From contig CAITIQ010000368.1 of the NCBI GenBank assembly GCA_903892415.1, positions 1 through 42,910 on the forward strand: a stretch of 42,910 nucleotides of DNA. The letters are read 5' to 3'. The position numbers and the translations under genes are program-made. This DNA comes from an uncultured delta proteobacterium. GTDB lineage: Bacteria; Myxococcota_A; Polyangia; Polyangiales; Polyangiaceae. Within the stretch, counting starts at the first letter, position 1. Each line of letters begins with the position of its first letter. Shown here in pieces: positions 1-8,291 of the stretch. The notes below the pieces were generated by a model. It had not been told where the DNA came from and ran no database searches. It worked only from the letters and a program-made list of their open reading frames with translations.

Positions 1-665
1 CCCCAGCACAGCAGCGTGCGGTCGGCGAGCACGGCGCAGGAATGGTCATAGCCAGCGCTGATCTCGGTTACGCCAGCGAGCCCCGCAACCTTGGTGGGAA
101 CGTCATTGACGGCAAAGCCCCCGCACTCGCGCAGCGCCGAGTCGCGCGCTCCCCAGCACCAAACGTCCCCTGCGGCAGTGAGAGCGAGCGCATGCGTATC
201 GCCGAGCTCAACCTCAATCACGTCTTCATCAACGGGAATCAGCGCACGGACCGGAGTGACCTGGTCCACACTGGAGTCGATTCCGAGTTGGCGTTGATCG
301 TTCTTGCCGACACAGTAAACCCCACCGTCTAGGCCTCCGCTGTCGGTCTTGCGTAGGCAGCGAAAATCGTAGGCTAAAGCCAGCTCCGCGTTGTCGGAGC
401 CGCTCTCGAGATGCTTCGTTGGTGGCATGCAGGTCGCGCCGCCGTAGCCGAAGCCGTAGACCGTTGATCCATCTCCCCAGCAGTAGAGTTCTCCTGCGAC
501 CAAGGCGCAGCTGGACGAAGCGTTGGTGTCGACTTGGCTGGCGGGGCCGGGCAACGCTTCAGGCTCGTAGGGGCACACCGCGTAGACATTGTCGAAGGGG
601 ACGACCTGGCACGCACCGTTTTTCCCTGCACAGAGGACCTGCCCAGTCCGTCTAGTTGGTGAGTT
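1..665 (-). CDS. RCC1-repeat protein, partial, no start codon visible
   Basis: The reading frame is open on the minus strand from position 665 to the left edge and encodes RCC1-type beta-propeller repeats. Recurrent blades end in LYCWG, VYCVG, VWCWG and LLCWG, with the usual SSSCAL, THALAL and DHSCAV helices between. In myxobacteria such proteins are usually secreted or surface-attached and bind partners; the partner here is unknown. The frame begins right after an in-frame TAG (666-668), and no ATG, GTG or TTG occurs before a GTG at 576-578. RCC1-like sequence (LCAGKNGAC) is already present upstream of that GTG. No signal peptide is visible. The 5' end therefore looks truncated or frameshifted. 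The 3' end lies outside the window. Confidence 0.75.
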
Positions 666-670
666 CTAGG

Positions 671-2503
671 TCAATCGAGCCACTCAACGGTGTCCGGCAA
701 GAGCCTCCGCTCGTTGGTGATGCGCATGGACACGAGCCCCTTCTTCGTCTGCATCAGCAGCACGGCGGAGCCGTTGGCGAGCGGGATCAAACGCAGCTCG
801 GTTACGGTGGGGAGGTCCAGCACCTTGCCACCTTCCAAAAGGTCCTCGAAGAGGACGAAGTCATCGGCTTGAGGGCTGGGCGCGTCGGTCTTGCTCGCAG
901 CCGGCGCGTCCTTCTTGCTCTGGCCAGACAACTGGCCTCGGATTCCGCCACGCTCCGCAGCGGCCCACACGCGCAATACCTCGTCGCCGTAGACGACGGT
1001 GGCTTCGCTGCCGGCGCGTGGCGCGAAGTCACTGGCGGGGCTCTTGGGTGCCGCTTTGTCGACGCAGCCTGTTGGTCCGCACAGCTGAAAGTACGGCGGC
1101 TGAGCCAGCACCATCGCGTCTTGTCTGCACCACGCCACGGCGTTGCCTGAGCTCCCGGGTGGGTACCCGTTCGGCTTGGAGGCCTCGTCGAAGAAGAGCG
1201 TCCCGACGTCACCGTGCACGCGCGTGTGCACGCGGCCCTTGCCGTCCTTGCACGACACCATCACGGCGGCATCCGGGCCAGCGTCGGCTACGCGGAAACC
1301 AACCGGCCCGAGGTCTGTCGGTTTGCCGAGCAGGGCGCCCTTCGGTTTGATTGGGATCGAATAAAGCCGCGGGGTCTGTTCTTCCGGAAGAAAGCCACGG
1401 ACCAGTAGGCGACCGAACGTCAATTGCACGTTGTAGAAGGAGTTGCCACGCTCCGGCGGCGTGCCGTCGAACACGCGCTTGAGCTCCTCATCCAGATCCA
1501 CCCGGGTGCTCGGTGCCGCGGCAGCAGGCTGGGTCGCGACGAAGACGCGCTCGCCTTGGTAGCCGACGACCGAGACGCCACCTTCCGCGCTCATGTGGCC
1601 GCCATACGCGATGAAAGCGTCAACCTTCTCGCCGCTGGCCGCCCGAAAGATGCCGTCCTTTCCGCGCTCACCAGCGAACAGCAAGAAGTCTTGCGGATGA
1701 TCGCTCGAGGCCAGCAGCAAGAGCGGCGCAGGCAGCTTACGCAGAGGCTCAGCGATTCGTCGGCAGCTCGTCTTTTCGGCGAGGACGTCGCAGGTGAACG
1801 GCCCAAAGGCATCGTGCTGATCGACGAAGAAGAACTCACGCGGCCCGCGATGGATCGGGAAGGACAAGGATCGGAGGCTCACGTACTCCTTGCGAATGAA
1901 GGACGTATCGGGCACGTCATCGATCGACAAGATCGGCGGAGGGGTCGGCGGCGCGGGGGAAGTCGCAGCGCGCCGCTGCAGCTTCGCTGCGTTGGCCGCC
2001 GAGTAGAACGCGTCGAACTTCTTCGTGTTGTCTTCGGTGAGCGAGAGCTCTTTGATCGTCTTGGACAGCTTGAGGGCCGTGGCGGCCACGCTCTCGTCAC
2101 CGTCGTCGAGCCCGGCCGTCTTTGCCCCATCGTGGACCTCCAGCGCATATTGATGGCAGCGCTGCGGCCACGGTGCGCCCTCGCCCCCCGACCGCAGCTC
2201 GTCGCTGTGCGACATGAACGCGAGCTGGTGCCGGCGAAACTTTATCGTGACTTCCTCCGGCGTCGCCCGCGGCTCACCCACGAGGCAATGCGTCAGGTTC
2301 GCGTAGGCGGTCTCGGTGGCTTCCAGCCCGCGACGGTTTTGCATGTAGCCGAAGGAGCCCGCAGCCACCCCGAACACAACCACCGCACCGAGCGCGATGA
2401 GCACCCCCTTGCCCCGGCTCTTCTTTCCGAAGTCGACCGACGGCGGAAGCTCCTCCTCACGCTGGTTGACCTTGGCGCTCGCCCCTTCATCGTCTTTTGT
2501 CAA
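671..2503 (-). CDS. Membrane-anchored protein of unknown function
   Basis: About 610 residues if translation starts at the TTG at 2501-2503; the frame stays open upstream to a TTG at 2701, but that would overlap the neighbouring divergent gene. The N-terminus is short, charged and cytoplasmic-looking. A transmembrane helix at about residues 33-54 (GVLIALGAVVVFGVAAG) is followed by a long exported part with an Ala/Pro linker and a C-terminal half rich in beta-strand-like segments and several cysteines. I recognise no enzyme motif. It is likely an envelope protein with the bulk in the periplasm. The stop lies 5 bp before the RCC1 frame, so the two may once have formed an operon. The start is uncertain. 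Confidence 0.75.
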   Translation of the reverse strand: MTKDDEGASAKVNQREEELPPSVDFGKKSRGKGVLIALGAVVVFGVAAGSFGYMQNRRGLEATETAYANLTHCLVGEPRATPEEVTIKFRRHQLAFMSHSDELRSGGEGAPWPQRCHQYALEVHDGAKTAGLDDGDESVAATALKLSKTIKELSLTEDNTKKFDAFYSAANAAKLQRRAATSPAPPTPPPILSIDDVPDTSFIRKEYVSLRSLSFPIHRGPREFFFVDQHDAFGPFTCDVLAEKTSCRRIAEPLRKLPAPLLLLASSDHPQDFLLFAGERGKDGIFRAASGEKVDAFIAYGGHMSAEGGVSVVGYQGERVFVATQPAAAAPSTRVDLDEELKRVFDGTPPERGNSFYNVQLTFGRLLVRGFLPEEQTPRLYSIPIKPKGALLGKPTDLGPVGFRVADAGPDAAVMVSCKDGKGRVHTRVHGDVGTLFFDEASKPNGYPPGSSGNAVAWCRQDAMVLAQPPYFQLCGPTGCVDKAAPKSPASDFAPRAGSEATVVYGDEVLRVWAAAERGGIRGQLSGQSKKDAPAASKTDAPSPQADDFVLFEDLLEGGKVLDLPTVTELRLIPLANGSAVLLMQTKKGLVSMRITNERRLLPDTVEWLD

Positions 2504-2715
2504 AGTGCGTTCCGCGTATCGCAGGGCCGAGGGAATGCCAAGCCTCGGCAGATGGAAGGGCGATCTCGGTGTCCAAAGGCCTGACTCACTCCCGGGTTGC
2601 GTCGACGCGGAAGGCCCAGCAACCTGGGAGCAACCTCGCTCCGGACGACCACGCGTTCTGGCACACGCCCCGTTGCTCATGCGACCCTGTGCCCGTGGCA
2701 ACGAGCGAGCGAAGC
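2504..2715. promoter_or_regulatory. Divergent intergenic region
   Basis: This gap lies between the divergent genes starting at 2503 and 2716 and must hold the promoters for both unless the upstream alternative starts are used. I see no convincing -35/-10 pair or operator in it. Both flanking frames remain open through it, which makes the start assignments on either side less certain. Confidence 0.35.
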
Positions 2716-3846
2716 ATGAACCCGCGTGACCGTCTCAACGTCGAGTACGACGCTGGGGCCTTCGACAAAGACGAGCAAGGCTATTGCTCGAACCACCATC
2801 GGCTGCGCGTTGAAGGCGACGTACTGCACGTCGAACAGTGGGGCGACCACAACGGCCGCGAGCCGTTCTCCTACGCCTGGCAGGCGAACATCCTCGAGAT
2901 CGACGAACTCGCCGAGCTGGCCTTCCTCGATCGCAGCGGCTCACCGCTGACCTTCTGCCTGCGTTCGCAACGGCTGCTGCCGAGCGTGCTTTCGGCGGAG
3001 GAGCGCATCAAGCTGCTGACGCCGCCGTGCTTCGAAACAGCGCAGACATTTCTACGCTGGGCTGCGTCGTTGTTTGGGTTGGGCGACGTAGCAAACGCAA
3101 CGCAGGTCGCCGACGAGCCGCATCTCTCCTCGCGCCGGCACAGCTTCCAGCTGCGTGGTAACGGGGAGGGCGCCGAGGTCATCGCCGCGGCCGATCTCAT
3201 CTTCGATACGCCCGCAGCGGGGCCGTCACGTCGCTTGCACGCCATCAACCTCAGCGCCCCCAACTCGAAGCTGGCGCTCGAGTGGCGCTCTCGCTTCGCC
3301 GATCAACTCGTGCTGCGGGGAACGCTGGAGGCGGCGGAGCTGAGAGCCTTGCGCCACGCCGTCGTGCGCGCGCAGCCTCCGCTCTTGGTGCGCCCGTCCT
3401 TGCTCAAACAGGCGCTCGCGTTGGAGGCCGCAGAGGTCGGCTCGCAGCTCTCGCACCTCGACCACGGCGGCGGACAAGCCGCTTACGAACGCATTCAGAC
3501 GGCCGCTGTGCGCGTGCGCGCCCTGCAGCCGTTGGCTCCCGACGCCATCGCGGCCGAAGTGGAGCTCGTGACCGCCTTCCTGAGGAACCCCGAGGCTGGT
3601 TGGAGCGCGCTTGCGCGCGTCACGCCCGCACACCCCGAGCTGGAGCGGCTCGCCGACCTAAGCCTGATGGTCCATTTGCTCGCTCAGAGTGAAGGACCTG
3701 CCGACGTTGCAGCCCTCGCGGCCGCTGCGCTTTGCTGGCTGCCAGCGCAGGCTGCCCCAGGGCTCCGCCAGGCCCTGGTTGCAGCGCGAGACGGCTCGAG
3801 CCCAACGCGCGAGCTCGCTGAGCTATTGCGTGAGCAAGTTGGCTAG
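2716..3846 (+). CDS. Hypothetical cytoplasmic protein
   Basis: A 376-residue protein from ATG 2716 (MNPRDRLNVEYDAGAF). The frame is open from 2497, but ATG 2716 begins the segment that looks like a normal protein start and avoids overlap with the divergent gene. There is no signal peptide or membrane helix. The N-terminal third has alternating beta-like segments (LRVEGDVLHVEQW). The C-terminal half is alanine- and leucine-rich and probably helical, possibly repeat-like. No catalytic motif or known family is recognised. It stands alone between a divergent gene and a convergent one. Confidence 0.75.
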   Translation: MNPRDRLNVEYDAGAFDKDEQGYCSNHHRLRVEGDVLHVEQWGDHNGREPFSYAWQANILEIDELAELAFLDRSGSPLTFCLRSQRLLPSVLSAEERIKLLTPPCFETAQTFLRWAASLFGLGDVANATQVADEPHLSSRRHSFQLRGNGEGAEVIAAADLIFDTPAAGPSRRLHAINLSAPNSKLALEWRSRFADQLVLRGTLEAAELRALRHAVVRAQPPLLVRPSLLKQALALEAAEVGSQLSHLDHGGGQAAYERIQTAAVRVRALQPLAPDAIAAEVELVTAFLRNPEAGWSALARVTPAHPELERLADLSLMVHLLAQSEGPADVAALAAAALCWLPAQAAPGLRQALVAARDGSSPTRELAELLREQVG

Positions 3847-3928
3847 CGAGGCCGACGAAGGCCGGCGGGGGCCGAAAGCGCAGCGAAGCTGAGACCTCGG
3901 TCAGGCTGGATGGCCGCGCGCCGCATGG

Positions 3929-5611
3929 CTACGGCAGCGCGGCCACTCTTTGGGCCGTGTCGGGGCCGGCACCGTCGCTGACTGCCTGCGAAGACATCAA
4001 CGTTTTGAAGCGAGCAATCAGCGCTGGCGAGCCGACGAGATCGATGAGTGGCATCGTCTTCGCGATCAAGAATCCCTGACCCGCTGGAGGGTACCTGTCC
4101 AGCCTGCGCATGAGCAGCGAAGCTCGGCGCTCAGGTGAGATCGCCTCGAGCACGAGCCGCGCGTCATCCGGCGGCTCGACCCCGATGGCGTCGTCCCAAG
4201 CTGGCGCGATCGCGACCTTCGCCCGCACCAGGACCTTGAACGCGACGAACAGATGGGCGTGGAGGAGGGAAAAGGTATCGAGTGATTCACGGGCCCAGTC
4301 GGCCGCGAGGGAGACGAGCGATTCCGCCCAATTCACAGCGTCTTTCCCCGCCGCGGTTGCTAGCTCGTTTAGCGCGGCCGGCGAGATCTCGGTCTCGGCA
4401 TGAAGCAGGATCTTGTGCGCGCCCATCAAGAGTTCCTGCGCGACCTGGAGCTTTTCGAGCGGTGTTAGGTCTGCCATCGCAGTTTCGATCACTTCCGTGT
4501 TCGGGCGCCCGTCCGCGATGACCGCTCGCACGCGCTGCCAGCGTCGCTGCCCGCTCTTGTCTTTTGCTTCGAGCGGCGACGGAGGGGAGAGTTCGAGCCA
4601 CTTGCCGATGGCGCGGGCACTGCCAGGCAAGCCCCAGCGCAGCGCCAAGACGACGTTGGGCATCGTCATCAAGGCGGCAGCCGTTTGGCGCTGTCCTTCG
4701 TCGAGACGCTCTGCGGCCACGACCTCCAGCTCGTTGAAGTTCGACTTGAAGCCGGCCAGCTCGAGTGCAAGCTCTGCGATTGCCCGCTGTCGACTCTGTG
4801 GCACACCGCCCGCCGCGACGAACGACTTCACGATCGCGGGAGCCACCACGGCCTGTCGGTTCGGCTCGGGGACCAGCGCCCGGATCCAGCGTGCGCTGCT
4901 GCTCGCAGAACACCAGGGGGTCGCGGCCCCGCGCGCGGAGAACCAACCTGAAGCGCCCGCTGCGTCTTCTTCAGCGCTCGTGTCGAGACCAGCAATCACA
5001 CGCGCGGCCCAACGCGCGGACTTCAGTAAGGCGTCGTCGAGCACCAACTGTTCGAGCAGCTCGCCCGCGTCCTTCCGCCCAGAGCGAGCCAGCAACCCCA
5101 GCGTGACCGTTGCTGTCGCGCGCACCTCGACCGATGGATCGCCTTGAGCAAGCTCGCCAAGCTTTGTCAGTGAGTCGGCGCCGCCAGGAACCAAGCCAAG
5201 AAAGAACACCGCGGCCGCTCGGAGTGCTGGCTCGGAGTGAGCCAGCATCGACACCGCGGTAGGAAGAGCAAGGCTTGCCACACGCAGAGTCTCGGCAGAG
5301 AGCAGCGCAGCGCGACGGAGCTCTGGCGCAGACACGGAGACGAACCAATTGTGGTCGCCAGCCGCCATCTCGCCCAGCAGACGCAGAGAGAGGTCTTGCC
5401 CCGGCTTTCCGCTGGCCGCTTGCTTCGCAAGTAGCTCCGCTGCCGGCCCGCTCGCCGAGAACCACTCGCCCGGGGCAACAAGGGCCTCCCTGAGCTGGTA
5501 AAAGGCTTCCTCCCGCGCCTCGGCTGTTCCGATCAGCTTCTTGAGCTGCGCCGGGACTCGCGTGGCCGGACCTTGGGCGTGCTTGAGCTGCTTCCACTCG
5601 GGGGTCGTCAT
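3929..5611 (-). CDS. HEAT-like repeat protein
   Basis: A 560-residue, mostly helical soluble protein. Residues about 60-215 have paired amphipathic helices of the HEAT type, for example SEPALRAAAVFFLGLV and DPSVEVRATATVTLGLLA, about 35-40 residues apart. Such solenoids bind other proteins; there is no catalytic motif. The ATG at 5609-5611 is preceded by a good ribosome-binding site (GGAAGA about 6 bases upstream). It lies 86 bp downstream of the hxlR-like gene on the same strand, with a small GC hairpin between, so co-transcription is possible. The protein is probably lineage-specific and its role is unknown. Confidence 0.8.
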   Translation of the reverse strand: MTTPEWKQLKHAQGPATRVPAQLKKLIGTAEAREEAFYQLREALVAPGEWFSASGPAAELLAKQAASGKPGQDLSLRLLGEMAAGDHNWFVSVSAPELRRAALLSAETLRVASLALPTAVSMLAHSEPALRAAAVFFLGLVPGGADSLTKLGELAQGDPSVEVRATATVTLGLLARSGRKDAGELLEQLVLDDALLKSARWAARVIAGLDTSAEEDAAGASGWFSARGAATPWCSASSSARWIRALVPEPNRQAVVAPAIVKSFVAAGGVPQSRQRAIAELALELAGFKSNFNELEVVAAERLDEGQRQTAAALMTMPNVVLALRWGLPGSARAIGKWLELSPPSPLEAKDKSGQRRWQRVRAVIADGRPNTEVIETAMADLTPLEKLQVAQELLMGAHKILLHAETEISPAALNELATAAGKDAVNWAESLVSLAADWARESLDTFSLLHAHLFVAFKVLVRAKVAIAPAWDDAIGVEPPDDARLVLEAISPERRASLLMRRLDRYPPAGQGFLIAKTMPLIDLVGSPALIARFKTLMSSQAVSDGAGPDTAQRVAALP

Positions 5612-5628
5612 TCTTCCTCTTCTCTCCG

Positions 5629-5646
5629 CGGCGCCTTGCGGCGCCT
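5629..5646. terminator. GC hairpin between HxlR gene and HEAT gene
   Basis: GGCGCC (5630-5635), a TTGC loop, then GGCGCC (5640-5645), giving a 6-bp self-complementary stem. It lies between the stop of the regulator gene (5698) and the ribosome-binding site of the next gene on the same strand. There is no T-tract on either strand, so terminator activity is weakly supported. Confidence 0.25.
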
Positions 5647-5697
5647 GGTCGGTTGGGTACCACGCGATCGGCCACTGCGGGGTAGACGACGCGGCCG

Positions 5698-6084
5698 CTA
5701 TTGACTCGCTTCTTTGCGCTCATCGAACGCGAGGCGGGCCGTCTCCACCGCTTCCAAGTTGTCCTCCACCCACTCCCACAGCCTGCACACAGCCTCGGCC
5801 AACGCCAACCCAGCGGGTGTCAGCTGATAGTCGACCCGGGGCGGAACGACAGCATGCACCGAACGCGTCACCAGCCCGTCTCGCTCGAGCTGACGCAAGG
5901 TCTTGGTGAGCATCTTCTGACTCACACCTCCAATGCGATCGCGCAGCTGGGTGAAGCGCAACATCCCGTGCGTGTCGAGCTGCTGCAGCACGAGCATGGT
6001 CCACTTGTCCCCCACGCGGTCGAGCGTCACGCGCAAGAGCGAATGCTTGAGCTGGGCTTTGTCATCGGCGGCTTCTTGGCTCAT
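5698..6084 (-). CDS. HxlR-family winged-helix transcriptional regulator
   Basis: A 128-residue one-domain regulator typical of HxlR (DUF24) proteins. GDKWTMLVLQQL at about 25-36, the recognition-helix region SQKMLTKTLRQLERDGLV at about 55-72 and the wing/strand VDYQLTPAG at about 85-93 are all canonical. Many redox-sensing members carry a cysteine in a CP motif just before the GxKW segment. Here that place reads LLRVTLDRVGDKW, so a thiol-sensing mechanism is not supported. The start at ATG 6084 (MSQEAADD) has AAGAGAG upstream; an in-frame upstream start at 6114 is possible. It is divergent from an SDR-like gene that it probably controls. Confidence 0.92.
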   Translation of the reverse strand: MSQEAADDKAQLKHSLLRVTLDRVGDKWTMLVLQQLDTHGMLRFTQLRDRIGGVSQKMLTKTLRQLERDGLVTRSVHAVVPPRVDYQLTPAGLALAEAVCRLWEWVEDNLEAVETARLAFDERKEASQ

Positions 6085-6229
6085 GATCTCTCTTGGTAAC
6101 AAGGAGCGCCGCAAACCCTCGCTTTTGGCGTTCTTTGTCGAGCAGCTGCAGGCATGGTTTCTCGCAGGTAACTAGGGCGCCACGAGGTGCCGTCTTCCAC
6201 GGGCGTAGCGCGGACGTTACAGCCTAGGG
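6085..6229. promoter_or_regulatory. Divergent promoter region with candidate HxlR sites
   Basis: The region separates the regulator start (6084) from the SDR-like start (6230). It holds two near-identical 10-mers in the same orientation, GGTAACAAGG (6095-6104) and GGTAACTAGG (6167-6176). The first sits inside the small dyad CTTGgtaaCAAG. They are candidate operator sites for the adjacent HxlR protein. This is inference; no clear -35/-10 pair was found. Confidence 0.4.
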
Positions 6230-6949
6230 ATGGAAACACAGCTCTCGGACTTTTTTGTTTTCGGCGCCACGAGCGAGATCGTTCAGCAGCTGTTTACCGA
6301 CGAGCGGGCGTGGTTCCAAGCGAACGTTCGCAAGCTCATACTCGTACAGCGCTCCGACCAAATATCCGCCGCCTTCGAGGGCTTTGACCACGTGGTCGTC
6401 CAAGCCGACGTGAGTGAAGCCAGGCCCTTTCGCAAACAACTCGAGGGCATCGTGGCAGCGCACGCATCAGCGGAACGGCGGATGCACGTCCTGCCAACCT
6501 ACGGCAGCTTTCACTTTCAGGACGGCAAGCAACCGCACTTCAGGTTCAGCGACGACGGCTTTCAGATCAACCTCAACTGCCGCCTGCAGATCATCGACGC
6601 CTTCAAAGCCTTCCACGCCAACACCCGCTTTCACCTGTTCGGCTCGCTGCTCGGCAGCTTTCCCTACGCCGGCGATTACGCGACCTGCATGTGGTACGTG
6701 AACCAACTGCCGAGGCACCCGGAGTACGCCCACCTCGACCTGCGGGTTTACAACCTGGGCGGGATGAAGACGCGCTTCTGGGATCACCAAAGTGGGCAGC
6801 CCAACAACCCGTTCGTGCACGACGCCATCCCCACCGCTTGGTTGCGAGCAGCCATCGCAGGCGATCGCCGCGGGGTGTTCGACAATTTCCCAACCTTTAC
6901 CGCGCGCGTTGGCTGCACCTTGGGTCGCCGCGGCGTACGAATGTTGTGA
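6230..6949 (+). CDS. Atypical short-chain dehydrogenase-like protein
   Basis: A 239-residue Rossmann-like protein. FVFGATSEIVQQLF at residues 9-22 corresponds to the nucleotide-binding loop of SDR proteins but lacks the full TGxxxGIG glycine pattern. Later parts follow the SDR plan: HLFGSL at 135-140 (Ser139 as catalytic-Ser position), Y150 in the YxxxK position, and NLGGMKTRFW at 175-184 as the PG...T segment. The expected catalytic lysine four residues after Tyr150 is Met154. It may therefore be a non-canonical NAD(P)-binding protein rather than a working dehydrogenase. It is transcribed divergently from the HxlR regulator, an arrangement common for oxidoreductase targets. Confidence 0.8.
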   Translation: METQLSDFFVFGATSEIVQQLFTDERAWFQANVRKLILVQRSDQISAAFEGFDHVVVQADVSEARPFRKQLEGIVAAHASAERRMHVLPTYGSFHFQDGKQPHFRFSDDGFQINLNCRLQIIDAFKAFHANTRFHLFGSLLGSFPYAGDYATCMWYVNQLPRHPEYAHLDLRVYNLGGMKTRFWDHQSGQPNNPFVHDAIPTAWLRAAIAGDRRGVFDNFPTFTARVGCTLGRRGVRML

Positions 6950-6969
6950 GTTCCACCAAACGTGGGTTC

Positions 6970-7052
6970 CTACTCAACCGGCTTGACCTGCCCCGTGACC
7001 TCGTCGACCCGCAAGTCGCGCTCGGCCCCGACGCCCAGTTGCACGAACTCCT
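6970..7052 (-). other. Out-of-frame C-terminal coding remnant of the next gene
   Basis: After the stop codon of the upstream minus-strand gene (7053), the frame shifted by one base reads on as LPKTLEEFVQLGVGAERD... and ends with TAG at 6970-6972. Nearly all codons (about 28 of 32) have G or C in the third position, matching real coding sequence in this genome. It is most simply explained as the true C-terminus of the 7053-7823 gene after a one-base loss near 7070. Confidence 0.6.
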
Positions 7053-7823
7053 CTAGCGTCTTCGGTAGTTTATGGAGTTCCCCTCAGGGGTCCTGAAGAC
7101 GACGCGGTAGCGCGCCTTTTGGGAGGTGCGCTCCTTCTCCCCGGGGCCGACCTCGCGATCGAGCGCGATCTCGTCGTCGCTCGGCCAGCTGGGAGGTGCG
7201 CCGACCTCCGCCCGAGTCACGACGCGCTGCTGCGCCCAGCCCCACTCCTTCCATACGAAGTGCGGCCGGGTGATCCGGACGTTCTTAAACTGAGGAACCT
7301 GCCTTGTCTTGGTGCGCGTGCAGTACTTCGGGCTGCAGTGGCGCGCCGTCTTGCACTTTTGCTGCTCCCCCCAGCGGGCCTTCAGCTTCGGCCTCTCGCA
7401 GGACGTCGAAATCCGGCAATCTTCCCCGCAACGCTCTTGCTCGGTGTAGCTCTCGGTGCGCGTCCCATCGGCCACTTTGTCGATGCGTACGATCTGCTCG
7501 CCAGCGCGCGTCACCTCGACCGCCTCCTCCGGCGGCGTGGGGCCATCGTGGGGGACGAGTTTGTAGCGCTCGACGATCACCGAGTGCGTCCATTCGGCGC
7601 TTGTGACGCTCGTTCTCGGCGGGGGCCGCAGCAGCACATAGAGCGCGAAGACGACCGCTGCGAGGGCCAGCGCGACGAGGGCACCAATCCCCAGCATGCG
7701 CCGCCGTCGTTGCTCGCGGATCTTCGCCTCCCCGAGCGTCACCCGCAGAGGCGGAGCGGCGGTCGAAGCCGCGTGCTCCCCCACACCCGCAAAGTCTACG
7801 CGAACGGGGCCAGGACCAGACAT
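7053..7823 (-). CDS. Membrane-anchored Cys-rich protein, probably frameshifted
   Basis: 256 residues as read. A 43-residue basic cytoplasmic N-terminus precedes one transmembrane helix (about 44-66), then an exported domain containing WTHSVIVERY and cysteine clusters (RCGEDCRISTSC at about 131-142 and KCKTARHCSPKYC at about 156-168) that suggest disulfides or metal binding. The order (anchor, a WxxSxxVExY-like start, and a beta-rich tail) parallels the zinc-ribbon protein at 13565-14521, so the two look like distant paralogues. The last residues, INYRRR, appear to follow a frameshift; the alternative frame continues to 6970. Start is ATG 7823. Function unknown. Confidence 0.75.
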   Translation of the reverse strand: MSGPGPVRVDFAGVGEHAASTAAPPLRVTLGEAKIREQRRRRMLGIGALVALALAAVVFALYVLLRPPPRTSVTSAEWTHSVIVERYKLVPHDGPTPPEEAVEVTRAGEQIVRIDKVADGTRTESYTEQERCGEDCRISTSCERPKLKARWGEQQKCKTARHCSPKYCTRTKTRQVPQFKNVRITRPHFVWKEWGWAQQRVVTRAEVGAPPSWPSDDEIALDREVGPGEKERTSQKARYRVVFRTPEGNSINYRRR

Positions 7824-7916
7824 CGCACGGCGTAGCGTAACGTCTGGCGTAGCCCTGGGCTAGCTGCCCTTCGTCCCACCTCGCTCATTCACCAGGACAT
7901 CTCGCAGTGAAAGGCA

Positions 7917-8291
7917 TCAGCCTTTGAGCGGCCCCGCCGCTTCAGGCTGCGCCCGCCTGCGCACCATGAAGGCGAGCGGCGGCAGCATGAGCCAAAGGCC
8001 CGAGGCGGGCATCCAAAGGATGCCGAGGATCACCAAAGGCAGGAGCGCGAGTCCGGCTCGGCGCAGCGGCGCGCCACGCAGCTCGAGTTCATCGACGGCG
8101 ACCGCCGCGGCGGCGAGCACAGCACCAAAGAGGGTGAACCAAGCAACGGCTGCGCGCGTCGGGTCTTCACCGATGGCGTCCACGAAGCCTGCCCTTGCGA
8201 TAGCGACGAGTTCGGCACGAAAGACCAACAGCGCGAACACTGTGTGAATGAGCGCAACAGCGAACAGCCAGCGACCAGCGAAGCGCTTCAT
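7917..8291 (-). CDS. Small four-helix membrane protein, DUF6463-like
   Basis: 124 residues with about four hydrophobic helices and the N-terminal GRWLFAVALIHTVFALLVF characteristic of the DUF6463 family of small inner-membrane proteins. The biochemical role of that family is not known. The start ATG (8289-8291) overlaps the stop of the preceding DUF3995-like gene (8288-8290), so the two are translationally coupled. Together with the divergent TetR gene they form a small regulated membrane module. Confidence 0.8.
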   Translation of the reverse strand: MKRFAGRWLFAVALIHTVFALLVFRAELVAIARAGFVDAIGEDPTRAAVAWFTLFGAVLAAAAVAVDELELRGAPLRRAGLALLPLVILGILWMPASGLWLMLPPLAFMVRRRAQPEAAGPLKG

